A stretch of 64,000 nucleotides of DNA from Marvania coccoides (Eukaryota; Chlorophyta; Trebouxiophyceae; Chlorellales; Chlorellaceae). The position numbers and the translations under genes are program-made. Of this stretch, positions 22,756 through 33,308 are shown one piece after another. Under the pieces are notes generated by a model. That model was given only the letters and a program-made list of their open reading frames with translations. It was not told where the DNA came from and made no database searches. The stretch's first letter is position 1; each line of letters starts with the position of its first letter. The stretch covers positions 558,001 through 622,000 of the forward strand of contig OY978101.1 in NCBI GenBank assembly GCA_963854735.1. The letters are read 5' to 3'.

Positions 22756-23883
22756 TCATTCCTCGTCTTTGCCAATACCAAATGGCTTGTACACAGCTTC
22801 CAGGTACTCTTCTTCAGTGTCTTGACACCCATCGTCCACCCCCATGATGATTTGAAACCGCAGCAACTCGTGGAACTGCGGGAGAGAAATTACGCGCACC
22901 CCAGGTAGCGCCGCCGCCGCCGCCCGCTCCTCTTTCGTGTTGTAACCCCACCCAGCGAGGTACAGCGAGTAACGCTGCGCCAAATCTGGCTCAGCTGCCA
23001 CTGCCGCCAAAGTCTCAAACCTGAAATCAACAAAAGTAGCACCAGAAAAAATATTAATTACGCAAACTACAATAATTACTTCCCAGTTAATTAAAGTGGG
23101 AAAAGGTTGCAGCCACCCAACTGACCTGTCGTCGACAAAGTGGAGGGTGGTGGATCGGTCTGCCGCAACGGGTCTGGCCGCCACCAGCCGCAGCGCCTCA
23201 ACTTTCTTCTCCGACGGGGGAATCAGCGAAGACATCACCCTGGGACTGCCTTCCTCCACGTCCATGCCCAGCAGCGCACGCAGCAGGGCGATCAACCGGT
23301 CCCCGCGCTTGCTGCTGCAGATGTAAAACGGCGCTGCGCAGTCGGCCAGGGCGTCAGCAACGCCTTCGTACAGCGGACACAGCGCAGCCCACGCTGCAGG
23401 GTCTTTCGCCACGCGCTCGCTGCGATACCGCTCGAATTCATCTACCAGTGGTCTCTCCACCTCCCCCCAGGCTGCCAGTGTTTCTCTCAGCAGCCCCGTC
23501 TCCCAGTCTGATTCTAAAATAGCGGCAACATTGGCTGGGTCCTCTAAAATTAGCCGGGCCATCACCATCGACTCGTAGCCTTTTACTAGTCGCGGGCGCA
23601 CAGTGGCGAGGCCAGCGAGAACGCGCTCCCGTTCGGCGGCGCTGATTTGCAGGTTAGGCCACCGCCGAGCTGCTGAATCCAAGCCAGCGCTGTTCACTTC
23701 GAATTGCGAGTCCGCGATCACGCCATCGAAATCCAGGACGAAGACATCGCCAGGCGCTGCTGCACAGGGTCTAAAAGCTCGTCGCTGAGTACGAACGTTT
23801 GGGTGAGGTTTTGATTGAAGAATATTTACAACAGGCCGGGACAGGGCCTGCGGCTGTGAACAAAAGAACCACAATGACTGCAT
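22756..23883 (-). CDS. HAD-superfamily hydrolase, probably organellar
   Basis: Exons on the minus strand are 23883-23126 and 23020-22756, encoding 340 residues. Motif I of the haloacid dehalogenase fold is VFVLDFDGVIADS, with nucleophile Asp51 and acid Asp53. FYICSSKRGDR fits motif II (Ser/Thr) and TLHFVDDR fits motif IV, the metal-binding Asp pair. Residues 1-45 are rich in Ser, Arg and Pro with few acids, consistent with a transit peptide; that is inference. The C-terminal part contains LYLAGWGYNTKEERAAAA, as in algal and plant HAD proteins of unknown substrate. Divergent from PRMT4. Confidence 0.85.
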   Translation of the reverse strand: MQSLWFFCSQPQALSRPVVNILQSKPHPNVRTQRRAFRPCAAAPGDVFVLDFDGVIADSQFEVNSAGLDSAARRWPNLQISAAERERVLAGLATVRPRLVKGYESMVMARLILEDPANVAAILESDWETGLLRETLAAWGEVERPLVDEFERYRSERVAKDPAAWAALCPLYEGVADALADCAAPFYICSSKRGDRLIALLRALLGMDVEEGSPRVMSSLIPPSEKKVEALRLVAARPVAADRSTTLHFVDDRSVGWLQPFPTLINWEVIIVVCVINIFSGATFVDFRFETLAAVAAEPDLAQRYSLYLAGWGYNTKEERAAAAALPGVRVISLPQFHELLRFQIIMGVDDGCQDTEEEYLEAVYKPFGIGKDEE

Positions 23884-24192
23884 TTAATAATACGTTTGAC
23901 AATGAGAGGAAGAGAGAAGAGAGTTAAAAATTGAATGCCACGCTGGCCTGCCAAAGCGGGCAACAAATGCAAGCAATAAACCACATGCATGCACAGAGTT
24001 TGCAGGCTAAATAAATCTATTAATATAAAATTGCCATATTGACGCGGCGATCGCTATAAAACACTCAAATATTTTCAAATTCTGTTTCATGCATGCCATT
24101 TACCCTTGCCAACTTAAATTGAATTTGAGTTCCACGCATAAAAGCAGCAATTCGGCATTTTAATCAATATATTCGATTGCAATTTGGCTGCG
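23884..24192. promoter_or_regulatory. Bidirectional intergenic region HAD/PRMT4
   Basis: 309 AT-rich bases between divergent start codons. TATA-like stretches are present (CTATAAAA near 24053; ATATATTC near 24167), but I cannot assign them to one gene. Confidence 0.45.
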
Positions 24193-25969
24193 ATGGCCAA
24201 CCGATTTGTCGTCGAGGACATCGGGCTGACTGTCCTGGCAGGCTCCCCCAGCGATGGCTTGACCGACTCCAGAAGCGATCAGAGCGAATTCACCGTGGCA
24301 GTGGAGCTGATCAAGGGTCCGCACGGCGACACCATCGTTGTCACGACCAAATCAAACCAAAATCTCGCACCCATTCCTGCAAACAAGGACAGCGTGAGTG
24401 TGACGCCTTGAGGCGCATTATGTGTGTTCGACTGAGAGCATGTAGAATCGACGTAGTACATGCATGCATGCACACACCTTCGAAATTCTCACCCAACTGC
24501 CTCCCCTTGCCTCACAGTTGTATCGAGTCCCTCAGGGCAATGCCTACATCCTCCAAGCCCCCGGACCACCCGATAAAGCGCATCCCGGCGTCCTGGTGAT
24601 GGTGCCCAAGAGCAAGGAGGCCAACGCAGGGATGCAGCGGCTGTACGAAGCTGCCACGACAGTGCCCACCACAGCACTCACAGCAGCAGGTCATTTCGAT
24701 AGCAAGACCGACAAGGGGTCGGCCGACCTGTACTTCTCATACTATGGCATGCTGCAGCACCAACAAAACATGCTGCAGGACTACATTCGCACGGGGACCT
24801 ACTTTTCCGCCATTGCCGAAAACGCCGAAGATTTCGCGGGCAAAGCGGTCATGGACGTGGGATGCGGGTCCGGCATCCTCTCGCTGTTTGCCGCGCGCGC
24901 GGGCGCCCGCGTGGTGTACGCCGTAGAGGCCTCCAACATGGCCAAATTCGCGCGGCAGCTGGCTGACGCCAATCCCTCGCTGGGACCCAGAATAAAGGTG
25001 GTTCACGGCAAAGTGGAGGAGATTGAGCTGCCGGAGAAGGTGGACGTGCTGGTCTCTGAGCCTATGGGCACGCTGCTGGTGAACGAACGTATGTTGGAAT
25101 CCTACGTCTACGCTCGTGAAAAATTCCTAAAGCCGGGCGGCAAAATGTTCCCCAGGGTGGGTCGCATCTTCGTGGCGGCCTTCTCCGATCCGGTGCTGTA
25201 CGCAGAGGTGGCCGCCAAGGCCGCATTTTGGCACCAGCCCTCGTTCTACGGCGTCGATTTGACGTGCCTTCAAGCCCCCGCCGCTGCCGGCTACTTTGCG
25301 CAGGTGGTGGTGGACCAGATCCCGCCCAACGTGCTCGTCTCCAACACCGCCGCCCACGCCTTCGACTTCTCTTCCTGCACAGAAGGCGAGCTGCAGGACT
25401 TCACGATCCCGCTGTCGCTGCAAGTGGCGGGCCCCTGCACGGTGCACGGCATTGCCTCGTGGTTTGACGTGCTGTTTGACGGCTCCCGGGTGCAGCGGTT
25501 TCTGTCCACTGCGCCGGGGCTGCCGGTGACGCACTGGTTTCAGCTGCGGTGCCTGCTGGAGCGGCCGCTGCAGCTGACGCGGGCAGGGGACACGGTGTCG
25601 GGGGAAATGAGGCTGGTGGCGCACCAGAGACAGGTAATAATAGTGACTTGGTTTTTATTTCCCCCGAATAAGAGCACGTTTAACACATTTTTCAATGCCT
25701 GGCCACAGCTTTTAAACCAAGTCGGATTGCTGTATTTCCGATACATACCGGCATTCTTAACACGCTTCCCCTCTTTAATTTGTTTGCAGAGCTACGACGT
25801 GCATTTGACGCTGCGGGCGCCGCCGATGGGCGCAGGGCAGCCCCCCCAGGAGAGCAGCGGCGTATTCGACTTGAAGGAGCCTTACTACCGGCAACTGGTG
25901 TCGGGGGGGTGGTACGGAGGTGCCGGTGGCGACTACGCTGGTGGTGGAAGCGGCCACAACGGGGCATAA
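24193..25969 (+). CDS. PRMT4: PRMT4/CARM1-type protein arginine methyltransferase
   Basis: Exons are 24193-24393, 24518-25633 and 25790-25969, all GT-AG, giving 498 residues. It transfers methyl groups from S-adenosylmethionine to arginines. The SAM-binding motif I is VMDVGCGSGILSLFAARAGA (about residues 178-197). The double-E loop is SEPMGTLLVNERMLESYVYA, whose NERMLESY is diagnostic of the CARM1 subfamily. The THW loop is VTHWFQLRCLLE. The N-terminal 110 residues are consistent with the CARM1 EVH1-like domain, including the YRVP stretch. The C-terminus is a short Gly/Tyr-rich tail instead of the animal transactivation domain. Nuclear and cytosolic action is inferred from the family. Confidence 0.94.
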
Positions 25970-26465
25970 AGCAATCGGAAGTGAGAGACGACGAAGGCGA
26001 CCACGGGAATACAGCGGGAATTGAATTTTATATAAGATATGATATATTTCTTTCTTTTGCATGGCATATATTTTTTTCCAATGTAGATAGACTCTTGACG
26101 ATGAAAACACCACAATCGATATTTTTGACGATATCTCTCTTCTTCTTTTCCCACACGATTTTTCTACTGAACTTGGTTAAATAAATAGTGATGTAATGCA
26201 TTTGGTTCGGTGGCCGCTTGGGCAATCAACGCAGAAGCAGGCGTTGGGCGGTTGTCGGCAACTGCCGCTCACAATAAAAATGATTCGCCTGAGAAGTTGA
26301 CTGTGGAAGGCTCGGGGAGGGTGGTGAGACTTCATTTTTATACTTTTCATGATTGACTGGATGTTTGTGCTGCGTTAAGCCAGCTTAACTGCAGGCGCCT
26401 TTTCAGCACCCAACTTCAAGTTGCTCTATTTCAAGATGTACTAGTTTTGATTACACAAATATAAA
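25970..26465. other. Intergenic region PRMT4/PPT1
   Basis: 496 bases: the 3' flank of PRMT4 with TGTAA at 26192-26196, then upstream DNA of PPT1. No gene is seen. Confidence 0.6.
26192..26196 (+). terminator. TGTAA poly(A) signal of the PRMT4 gene
   Basis: TGTAA about 220 bases past the stop, just after an AATAAA at about 26180. Confidence 0.5.
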
Positions 26466-27996
26466 ATGAATACTGTGTATCTAGCTGCATTTGCAGCGCT
26501 AGCTGCCATTTCGTTTGCTAGCCGGCCAAATAATAATTTGATCGCTTTGCGAACAGACCCAGAACCCGACGAATGCAAATACCTACCCGCAGTTTTGTGG
26601 CATGGCGAGTGATTGATGCACGCTGTCAACAGTGCAGCTAACGCAAATCCTCATTTTCCGCCAATTTTTGCCAGCCTTCTGCAGGAATGGGGGACAGCTG
26701 CTGCGCGGAGTACAGCATCGGCGCGATCAAGAAGCTGTTGGAGCGCACCCTGGGGCCCGGCTGCCACGTGCATTCAATAGCCACTGCCCGCTCTGAGCGT
26801 CTCGACATCTTTTCAAGCTACTTTGGAAACGTCAACAACCAGGTAATAATAATAATAAAACTGCAGCACGGGTCATTGAGAGCGAGGAAGTCAAAATTTT
26901 GGGCAGCCACGCTGTTGGGGTGGATGAGAACGCGGAACCAAGACTCTCTCTTCACCCAGCAATCTCACATCGCCCTGGCATTGCTATCTCACATCCCCAC
27001 TACTAAATATATATATATATATATATAATCTATATTTAGGTGGAAATGGTCTGCGATGAGCTGAGCTCCATACCGCAGCTGCAGAATGGCTACGTGGGGG
27101 TGGGGTTCAGCCAGGGCGGGCAGTTCATGCGAGCGGTGGTGGAGCGTTGCCAGCATAGAGGTCCGCCCATGGCGGTGCTGGTGACGATGGGCGCGCAGCA
27201 CCAAGGCGAGTGTATTCAAATGTTTTTACGGCCGTTCTTTCTTGCTTTTTTTTTTTTTTTTTCCTCACACAACCGCATAGCACATCTTTTGTTTTATCGA
27301 CATTTTAAATATTTGAAACATGAAATGCAGGCGTGATGGACATCCCTGGCTGCTGGGAGCCCTCCTTCAACTCCACGCCCTCATTTTACTGTCGCACGGT
27401 GCAGCGGCTGCTGGGCTGGGGCGCGTACATGCCCTGGATCCAGCAGAATGTGGTGCAGGCGCAGTACTTTAAAGACCCAGACGAGCTGGATCTTTACTAC
27501 CGTCAGTCCATTTTCCTCGCTGTAAGCATCGTGCCTTCTTTCTTTGTTGTTACCTCGACTTTTTTTATTTCAGAGCCCGTGCGTTGAGGATTTATCCATT
27601 TATCCATCTAATTCTTATGATAGAATAATCATTTTTTTTTTAAATATCATGCAGGACATCAACGCCGAGGCGCATTCGGGCCCACTTGGCGTCTACAAGC
27701 AGTACCGCGAAAACCTAGCGTCCCTGCGGCTTCTGGTCCTCTTCCAATTCGACAACGACGTCACCGTGGTCCCCAAAGAAAGCGCGCACTTTGCGTTCTA
27801 CGACGGCGAGCGGCTGGTGCCGTTGAACGAGAGCGACCTGTACGTTGACGACCGCATCGGGCTGAGGGCGCTGGATGAGGCGGGGAAGCTAGCGCTGGCG
27901 CACGCGCCTGGGTTCCACATGCAGTTTGAGCTGGAGTGGTTTGAGGCAGCTGTCATTAAGCCGTATCTCATGGTGGAAAACACAGCGTTCCTGTGA
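26466..27996 (+). CDS. PPT1: Palmitoyl-protein thioesterase 1
   Basis: Exons are 26466-26604, 26685-26842, 27040-27205, 27331-27521 and 27655-27996, encoding 331 residues. It removes thioester-linked fatty acids from cysteines of proteins in lysosome- or vacuole-like compartments. A signal peptide (VYLAAFAALAAISFA) is followed by the PPT1 stretch LWHGMGDSCC, the nucleophile motif GYVGVGFSQGGQFMRAVVER, the GAQHQGVMDIPGC stretch and RQSIFLADIN. The general acid Asp and His lie in the last exon (LFQFDNDVTVVP; APGFHMQF). Introns 1 and 3 both require GC donors (GCGAGT) to keep the conserved HGMGDS and QHQGVM joins in frame. Intron 2 carries an (AT)n microsatellite next to its acceptor. Confidence 0.94.
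27005..27028 (+). repeat. (AT)n microsatellite in PPT1 intron 2
   Basis: About 24 bases of alternating A and T directly upstream of the intron 2 acceptor at 27039. It probably varies in length between strains. Confidence 0.8.
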
Positions 27997-28216
27997 GAAT
28001 CCTCTTAGCTTGAGATTTAGACAAGGCAAGTGCGCTCCTATCGGTCAAAAATAAATAAATAAAAATAATAATAGAATTGCGAGCTTAAATTCATTGATGA
28101 AATGCGTAAAAACGTGGTTGCAGGTTTAAAAAATGGAAGTAGTAGTCAATACAGATCATCCTCCATAGTCGGCGAGTCAGGAAAAACAAATGAGTCATCA
28201 GCGGGGCCTTTGTCAA

Positions 28217-29974
28217 TCAGTCAAACGACGCTTTTCGGTACAGCGGCAGCCGGTCCATCGCCTCCGCTCTACTGCGCGCCACCTGCGACCAGAACAGCGC
28301 CACGCTGCAGCTGGCGCTCAGCAGGAACAAAGCGTGGAACGCCCGGTGATACAAATCGAACTCCAAGTCGCCGCCTATCGCGTCTGTCACCGCCGCGCGG
28401 TACCGCTCTGGCAGCTGCCTTCGCAGCAACAGCAGAGTGGACACGGTGTAGAACCCCAGCAGCTCTGTCAGTAACAAAACCAACGAGGCGCCACGGCCGG
28501 GGTTGGCGCTGGTGCCCAGCACGGAGAACAGCCGGCGCATGTGGTTCATAAAGCCGCGGAGAGAGGTGACGGAGATGAAGCCGATGAACGCGAGGGTGAG
28601 GTACTGAGAGAAGGCAGAGACGTCCAGGGTGACGGCTCCGCCGGAGAACAGGCGCAGAACGAAGCCTATTGAGCTGGAGACGGGGTCGGAGCGGGTGTCC
28701 TCGCCCATGACGAGCGCCTTGGTGCTGGCAAACATCCTGCGAGGTTTTTTGCAAAGAGGGTTAGTCTGAAAAATTGCATAGGTGTTTGGTGACTTCTTGG
28801 GTGATGAGTTGGGGTAAATTGTGTCCATTTTAGTAAACGAATAGCAATGATCAAAACTGAATGAAAAGAAGCAGTCTTGTTTATTTGTGCGCTGCATGCA
28901 AAAGCAGGAAACTTGAGTTTCGGCACAACACCCTAAAGAAAGAAAGAACTTGCCTGTACATGCAGTAGATGCTGAGCACGTAGCCCAGGAAGTTTTGGGC
29001 GTGGCCGTACAGCGTGCGCGCCACCAGCGCACGCTCCCGCTCCCGCCGCAGCTCCATAACGTCGGTAAACAGCGCCCCCCTCAAATTTTCAAGCGATGCC
29101 ACCTCTATCTCCAGCCCCGCTAGCGCCTGCGACGGCGACCGCCCCGCAGCAGGCACCACCACCGCCACCAGCCGCCCCAGCAGCGAGCGCCTGCTGCCGC
29201 CGGCGATAGACCGCCCCGTCGCCACCTCTGCCTTGAGCGTCGCTATGCTCTGCCGCTTGCCCGCGATCGTGTCCTGCGTCTGCTGCAGCTGCGCCTCGAT
29301 GGCATCGATCTCCGCGCGCTCCACCGGCCGAATGAACAGCGATATGTAGGAAAAAGGCACGCTTACCGAACCATAGCCTGAGAGTACCGCCACCAGAGTA
29401 ACTCCTAGAGAACCGACCCTCCCTATCGCCTCCAGCATGCCGAAGCGGCGCAGCGGGGCGGCGGCAGTGGGCACCATGGGTGCCAGCCACCGCATGTGCC
29501 AGAACGCGTAGGAGAAGCCTCCCAGGGCGAGCACGCTGGCGACGGCAGCTTTGGTGGGGCGGAGCTTGGCTGAGAGGGCGGTGTACGAGTGGTAATACGG
29601 CATGACAGCCAGCAGCATGGCCATGAGGCACAGCATGTCGATGCGCCATAGCGCACGCCGCGGCCTGCAAGGATTACGGAGAAAGATAGCACAGGGAACA
29701 ACGTTGAGCGTCGTCAAGGGGAAAATAAAATAAAAATGTTCGTGATTTGTGGCTTGAAATGAAAATCCCACCCTGGTTCCATGTAGCCCAAGATTTCAAA
29801 CACCAGGAGCTCCAGCATGAAGGAGCAGAGGGCGAAGACCAGGGCGAAGAGGAGGTGCGCTGCCGGGCTGCGGTTCTCAAAGTCTCGAAACACGCTGTGT
29901 TCCAGGAACTTCAGGCCCGCCAGAAACAGCACCGCGAGGGACACGATGGCGATGATGACGTCCGTCGCCCCCAT
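28217..29974 (-). CDS. GPHR: GPHR/GTG (Golgi pH regulator, GPR89) membrane protein
   Basis: Exons on the minus strand are 29974-29772, 29664-28954 and 28736-28217, encoding 477 residues. It belongs to the GPR89/GTG family, multi-pass proteins of the Golgi or ER described as an anion channel that regulates Golgi pH in animals and as GTG proteins in plants. About nine hydrophobic segments are visible, with a central coiled-coil region (EAQLQQTQDTIAGKRQSIAT). Family-specific stretches are FSYISLFIRPVERAEI, NFLGYVLSIYCMYR and GFISVTSLRGFMNHMRRLF. The second intron starts with GC in the context AG|GCAAGT; any GT choice breaks the frame into MFASTKALV. Divergent from CRY-DASH. Confidence 0.93.
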
Positions 29975-30243
29975 CTTATTTCAGCAAAGGAGGAAAAATA
30001 TATGTGACGATTTAATTTATTTTTTATTTTTTTTCAACCACGGAGCCATAGCTCGCTTTAGCGCCGGCGCTATTCAGTTTTCACAGACACCTGTATTTTT
30101 TTGTAAATTATTTGGAAAGAGCCACGGGGCTTCATTTTTTCAATGGAAAGCCGTTGTGCGCTGCGTGCTGCGCAGCAACTTGGGTATTCAGCGACAGCCA
30201 CATACGCCAAGACGCCGCAGTTGACATTTCTCTTTGCAATATA

Positions 30244-32202
30244 ATGCTTGGGCGTGCATCTGGGCGCGCAGGAGGGCAGGTAAGTAGTTTATTGCTGTAG
30301 TTACACCATGTTTTCATGGTGATCACTAGCCCACTCTTAATTTTCTCCTCACTGCTCGCAGGCACTCATCAGAAGCAGGAATCGGTGCTTCGTCGTCTCG
30401 ATGGCAGGTGGAGCGTCCGACAAGGCCACTACCAAGCGCGTAGTGCTGTGGTTCCGAGGGACGTGTGACCTCCGCTTGACCGATAATGCCATAGTTCACG
30501 AAGCAGAGCGCAGGGTGCGAGCAGGCACCGCCTCCGAGGTTCTCCCCGTTTTCTGCTTCGACCCTCGCTGGTTTGCCGCTACCTCCTGGCAGAATGGCCA
30601 CCTCAAGACTGGCCCCTACCGAGCGAAATTTTTGCTGGAGTCGGTATTGGACTTGAAAAGGCGGCTGCAAGGCGTGGGCAGCGACCTGATGGTGGCCATG
30701 GGACCCCCAGAGAAAGTGCTACCTTCATTTGCGGGTTCCGGCGCGCTGGTGCTGGCGCAGAGCGAAGTTACGAGCGAGGAAACGCGAGCGGAAGTGGCGG
30801 TGAAAAAAGCGCTGAAAAAAGTGGGCGCCGGCCTGGAGCTGCTTTGGGGGTCGACCATGTACCACTTGGACGACCTTCCCTTCAAAAGCGAGCAGCTCTC
30901 CGATATGTCGGACGTGTTTACTCCCTTCAAACAAAAAGTCGAAGAGCGGTGTCAAGTGCGGCCGTGCCTCCCTCCCCCCAAAGCAGGTGCCCTGCCGCTG
31001 CCGCCGCCAGAGCGGCTGGACCGCGCGGCGCTGGAGTTCTGCCCGACCACAGTGCTCAGTTTGCAGGCGGTGGCGCCCACGGAGTGGAAAGAATTGAAGG
31101 AACCAGCTGTTGATGCTCGGGCGGCGCTAGCCTTCGAGGGAGGCGAAACCGCGGCGCTGGCGCGGCTGAGGTACTACCTGTGGGACTCCAAGCTGGCGTC
31201 CACGTACTTTGAGATTCGAAACGGCATGAAGGGGGGGGACTATAGCACCAAGTTGGCCCCGGCGCTGGCCCACGGCTGCATCTCCCCTCGGACCATTTAT
31301 GACGAAGTGAAACGATACGAGGCAGTGCATGGCGGCAACAAATCCACGTATTGGATCATTTTTGAGCTCACCTGGCGCGATTTCTTCAAGTTTTACGCGC
31401 TGAAACACGGCGACGCAATTTTTCGCGCCGAGGGGCCTGCCGGGGCGGCCAACAAGCGGTGGGCGGACGCGCCGGAGCTGCTGACGCGGTGGAAAGAGGG
31501 GCGCACCGGGTGGCCGCTGGTGGACGCCAATATGCGTGAGCTCGCGGCTTCAGGCTTCATGAGCAACCGGGGGCGGCAAAACGTAGCCTCATTTTTAGCG
31601 TTGGATTTGGGGCTGGATTGGCGGGCGGGGGCGGACTGGTTTGAGAGCCTGTTGCTTGATTACGACCCTGCCAGCAACTGGGGCAACTGGGCGGCAGCAG
31701 CGGGCGTGACGGGTGGGCGGGTGAATAAGTTCAACATCACCAAGCAGTCAAAGGACTACGACCCTGCCGTGAGTAATCGTGACATCTTCTTTCTGTTTTT
31801 TTATTTCGTCGTATGATTTATTTCTCTCAGTTTTTTCATGTGCTCAAACTTGTGCTAGTTCTGTTTGCTCATGGGCCACTTTTCCCTCTCCTACAAAACT
31901 TTCAGGGAGAGTACATCAAGCACTGGGTCCCGGAGCTGGCCAGGGTATCCCCCGCCCGCATCCACGAGCCGTGGCAGATGAGCAAGGCGGAGCAGGAGGC
32001 GGCCAGCGTTTGCATTGGCGTTGACTACCCTGTGCCCATCCCCTCATCTGCGTTTGCAGGGCGTAGCAACGGAGGTAGTCGGGGTGGTGGCGGTGGAAAC
32101 AGCAGCAGCAGGAGAGGAGGAAGGGGAGGAGGTAGAGGTAATAGCAGCAGGGGTAGCAGGCAGGATTTCCGCCCTCGCAGCGCTTTTGATATGTATGGTT
32201 GA
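30244..32202 (+). CDS. CRY-DASH: DASH-type cryptochrome with an RGG-rich tail
   Basis: Exons are 30244-30279, 30362-31768 and 31906-32202, giving 579 residues. The photolyase alpha/beta domain starts at RVVLWFRGTCDLRLTDNAIV, and the FAD domain contains YWIIFELTWRDFFKFY, WPLVDANMRELAASGFMSNR, GRQNVASFLA and the DASH signature DYDPASNWGNWAAAAGV. The family binds FAD and an antenna folate; it repairs cyclobutane dimers in single-stranded DNA and may signal blue light. The first 50 residues are rich in Arg, Ser and Gly and look like a transit peptide, so plastid or mitochondrial import is inferred; ATG at 30401 is an in-frame internal alternative. The C-terminus is a Gly/Arg/Ser run with several RGG units, as in some other DASH proteins. 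Confidence 0.96.
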
Positions 32203-32227
32203 ATAAATCCGCGGCACGTTGATTTAT

Positions 32228-32232
32228 TGTAA
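32228..32232 (+). terminator. TGTAA signal of CRY-DASH, at the foot of a hairpin
   Basis: TGTAA lies 26 bases past the stop and forms part of the first stem of the hairpin array. Confidence 0.45.
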
Positions 32233-32414
32233 CTCGTTTTTGCAACCCAAAACACATAGGTACTTGGTTTGGGTTGCAAAAAAGAGTTACAAAAAAATAA
32301 AACCACGGCCCAAAACAATGACCCATTTGATTTGGGCTGTGGAAGAGTTACAAAAAAAATAAAACCACAACCCAAAACAAGTACCCCCATTGTTTTGGGT
32401 TGTTGAAGGGTTAC
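32229..32414. repeat. Array of three covarying hairpins between convergent genes
   Basis: Three inverted repeats follow one another. Hairpin 1 spans 32229-32290 with arms of about 23 bases and one mismatch (GTAACTC... and ...GAGTTAC). Hairpin 2 has arms CCACGGCCCAAA (32303-32314) and TTTGGGCTGTGG (32331-32342), with one G-T pair. Hairpin 3 has perfect arms at 32368-32380 and 32390-32402 (CAACCCAAAACAA and its complement). Units are joined by GTTACAAAAAAA-TAAAACCA. Base changes in one arm are largely matched in the other. The array lies between the CRY-DASH stop and the ClpP stop. Confidence 0.85.
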
Positions 32415-32436
32415 AAAAAAAAACCCACCACTACTA

Positions 32437-33213
32437 CTACTCATCTCCCGCTTTTGGCCGCTCCTTGATCACCTCATCGACGATCCCAAACGCCTGCGCC
32501 TCGTCCGCGGTCATGAAAAAATCGCGCTCCAGCGCCCTGCTGATCTTTTCCATCGGCTGCTTGGTGTGCCTCTCGTACAGACCGTTCAACGTGTCCCTCG
32601 TTTTCAAAATCTCTCTAGCGTGGATTTCAATGTCTGTGGCTTGCCCCTGGGTCCCCCCAGAGGGCTGGTGCAGCATCACACGCGCGTGAGGTAGGCAGCG
32701 CCGCTGCCCAGGGGAACCTGCGGCTAGGAGAAGTGAAGCCATGCTTGCCGCTTGTCCTATGGCCAGTGTTGAAACGGGGCAGCGGATGTACTGCATGGTG
32801 TCGTAAATGGCCATGCCTGCGGTGACCACGCCGCCTGGGGAGTTGATGTACATAGAAACCTGCAGATATATATAGTTGGAGGGTGACCGTTGGTGGAAGA
32901 GAAAAAAGGGCTTAAATATTAGATGGCTGCTCTAGACAGGCTGGCGTACCGGCTTCTCAGGGTTTTCAGACTCCAGGAACAACAGCTGGGCGACCACCAG
33001 GTTGCTGGTGGTGTCGTCAATGGCGCCCGACAGGCAAATGATCCTCTCCCTCAAAAGCCTGCTGTAGATGTCGAGCCCCCGTTCACCTCCTCTTCCAGTG
33101 TTCTCTATGACCATGGGCACCAAGCCAGAGAAGGACCGGCTGTATTGCTGTAGCAAAGAGGAGAGCGAGATTCCTGTCCCGGCTTTGCGGACTGCGGGAA
33201 GGAGCCCCGCCAT
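32437..33213 (-). CDS. CLPP: ClpP protease subunit, mitochondrial type
   Basis: Exons on the minus strand are 33213-32950 and 32859-32437, giving 228 residues. It forms the tetradecameric serine protease chamber that degrades unfolded substrates fed by ClpX. The triad is visible: Ser in [15 protein letters not shown], His in [11 protein letters not shown] and Asp in [28 protein letters not shown] is the usual substrate-binding strand. The first 30 residues are Ser/Arg-rich without acids, a likely mitochondrial presequence before [20 protein letters not shown], which resembles mitochondrial ClpP. Its start is only 95 bases from the M1 peptidase start on the other strand. Confidence 0.95.
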
Positions 33214-33220
33214 CTGAGCA

Positions 33221-33240
33221 GGCTGGCTGGCTGGCTGGCT
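33221..33240 (+). repeat. (GGCT)5 tetranucleotide repeat in the ClpP/M1 promoter
   Basis: Five perfect GGCT units immediately upstream of the ClpP start, inside the 95-base bidirectional spacer. Confidence 0.8.
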
Positions 33241-33308
33241 GGAAATTTACGATATTTATTTAAAAATAAGACTAGGCGAGCGCGAGGGAAATTCAAGAGG
33301 CCGCGGCC

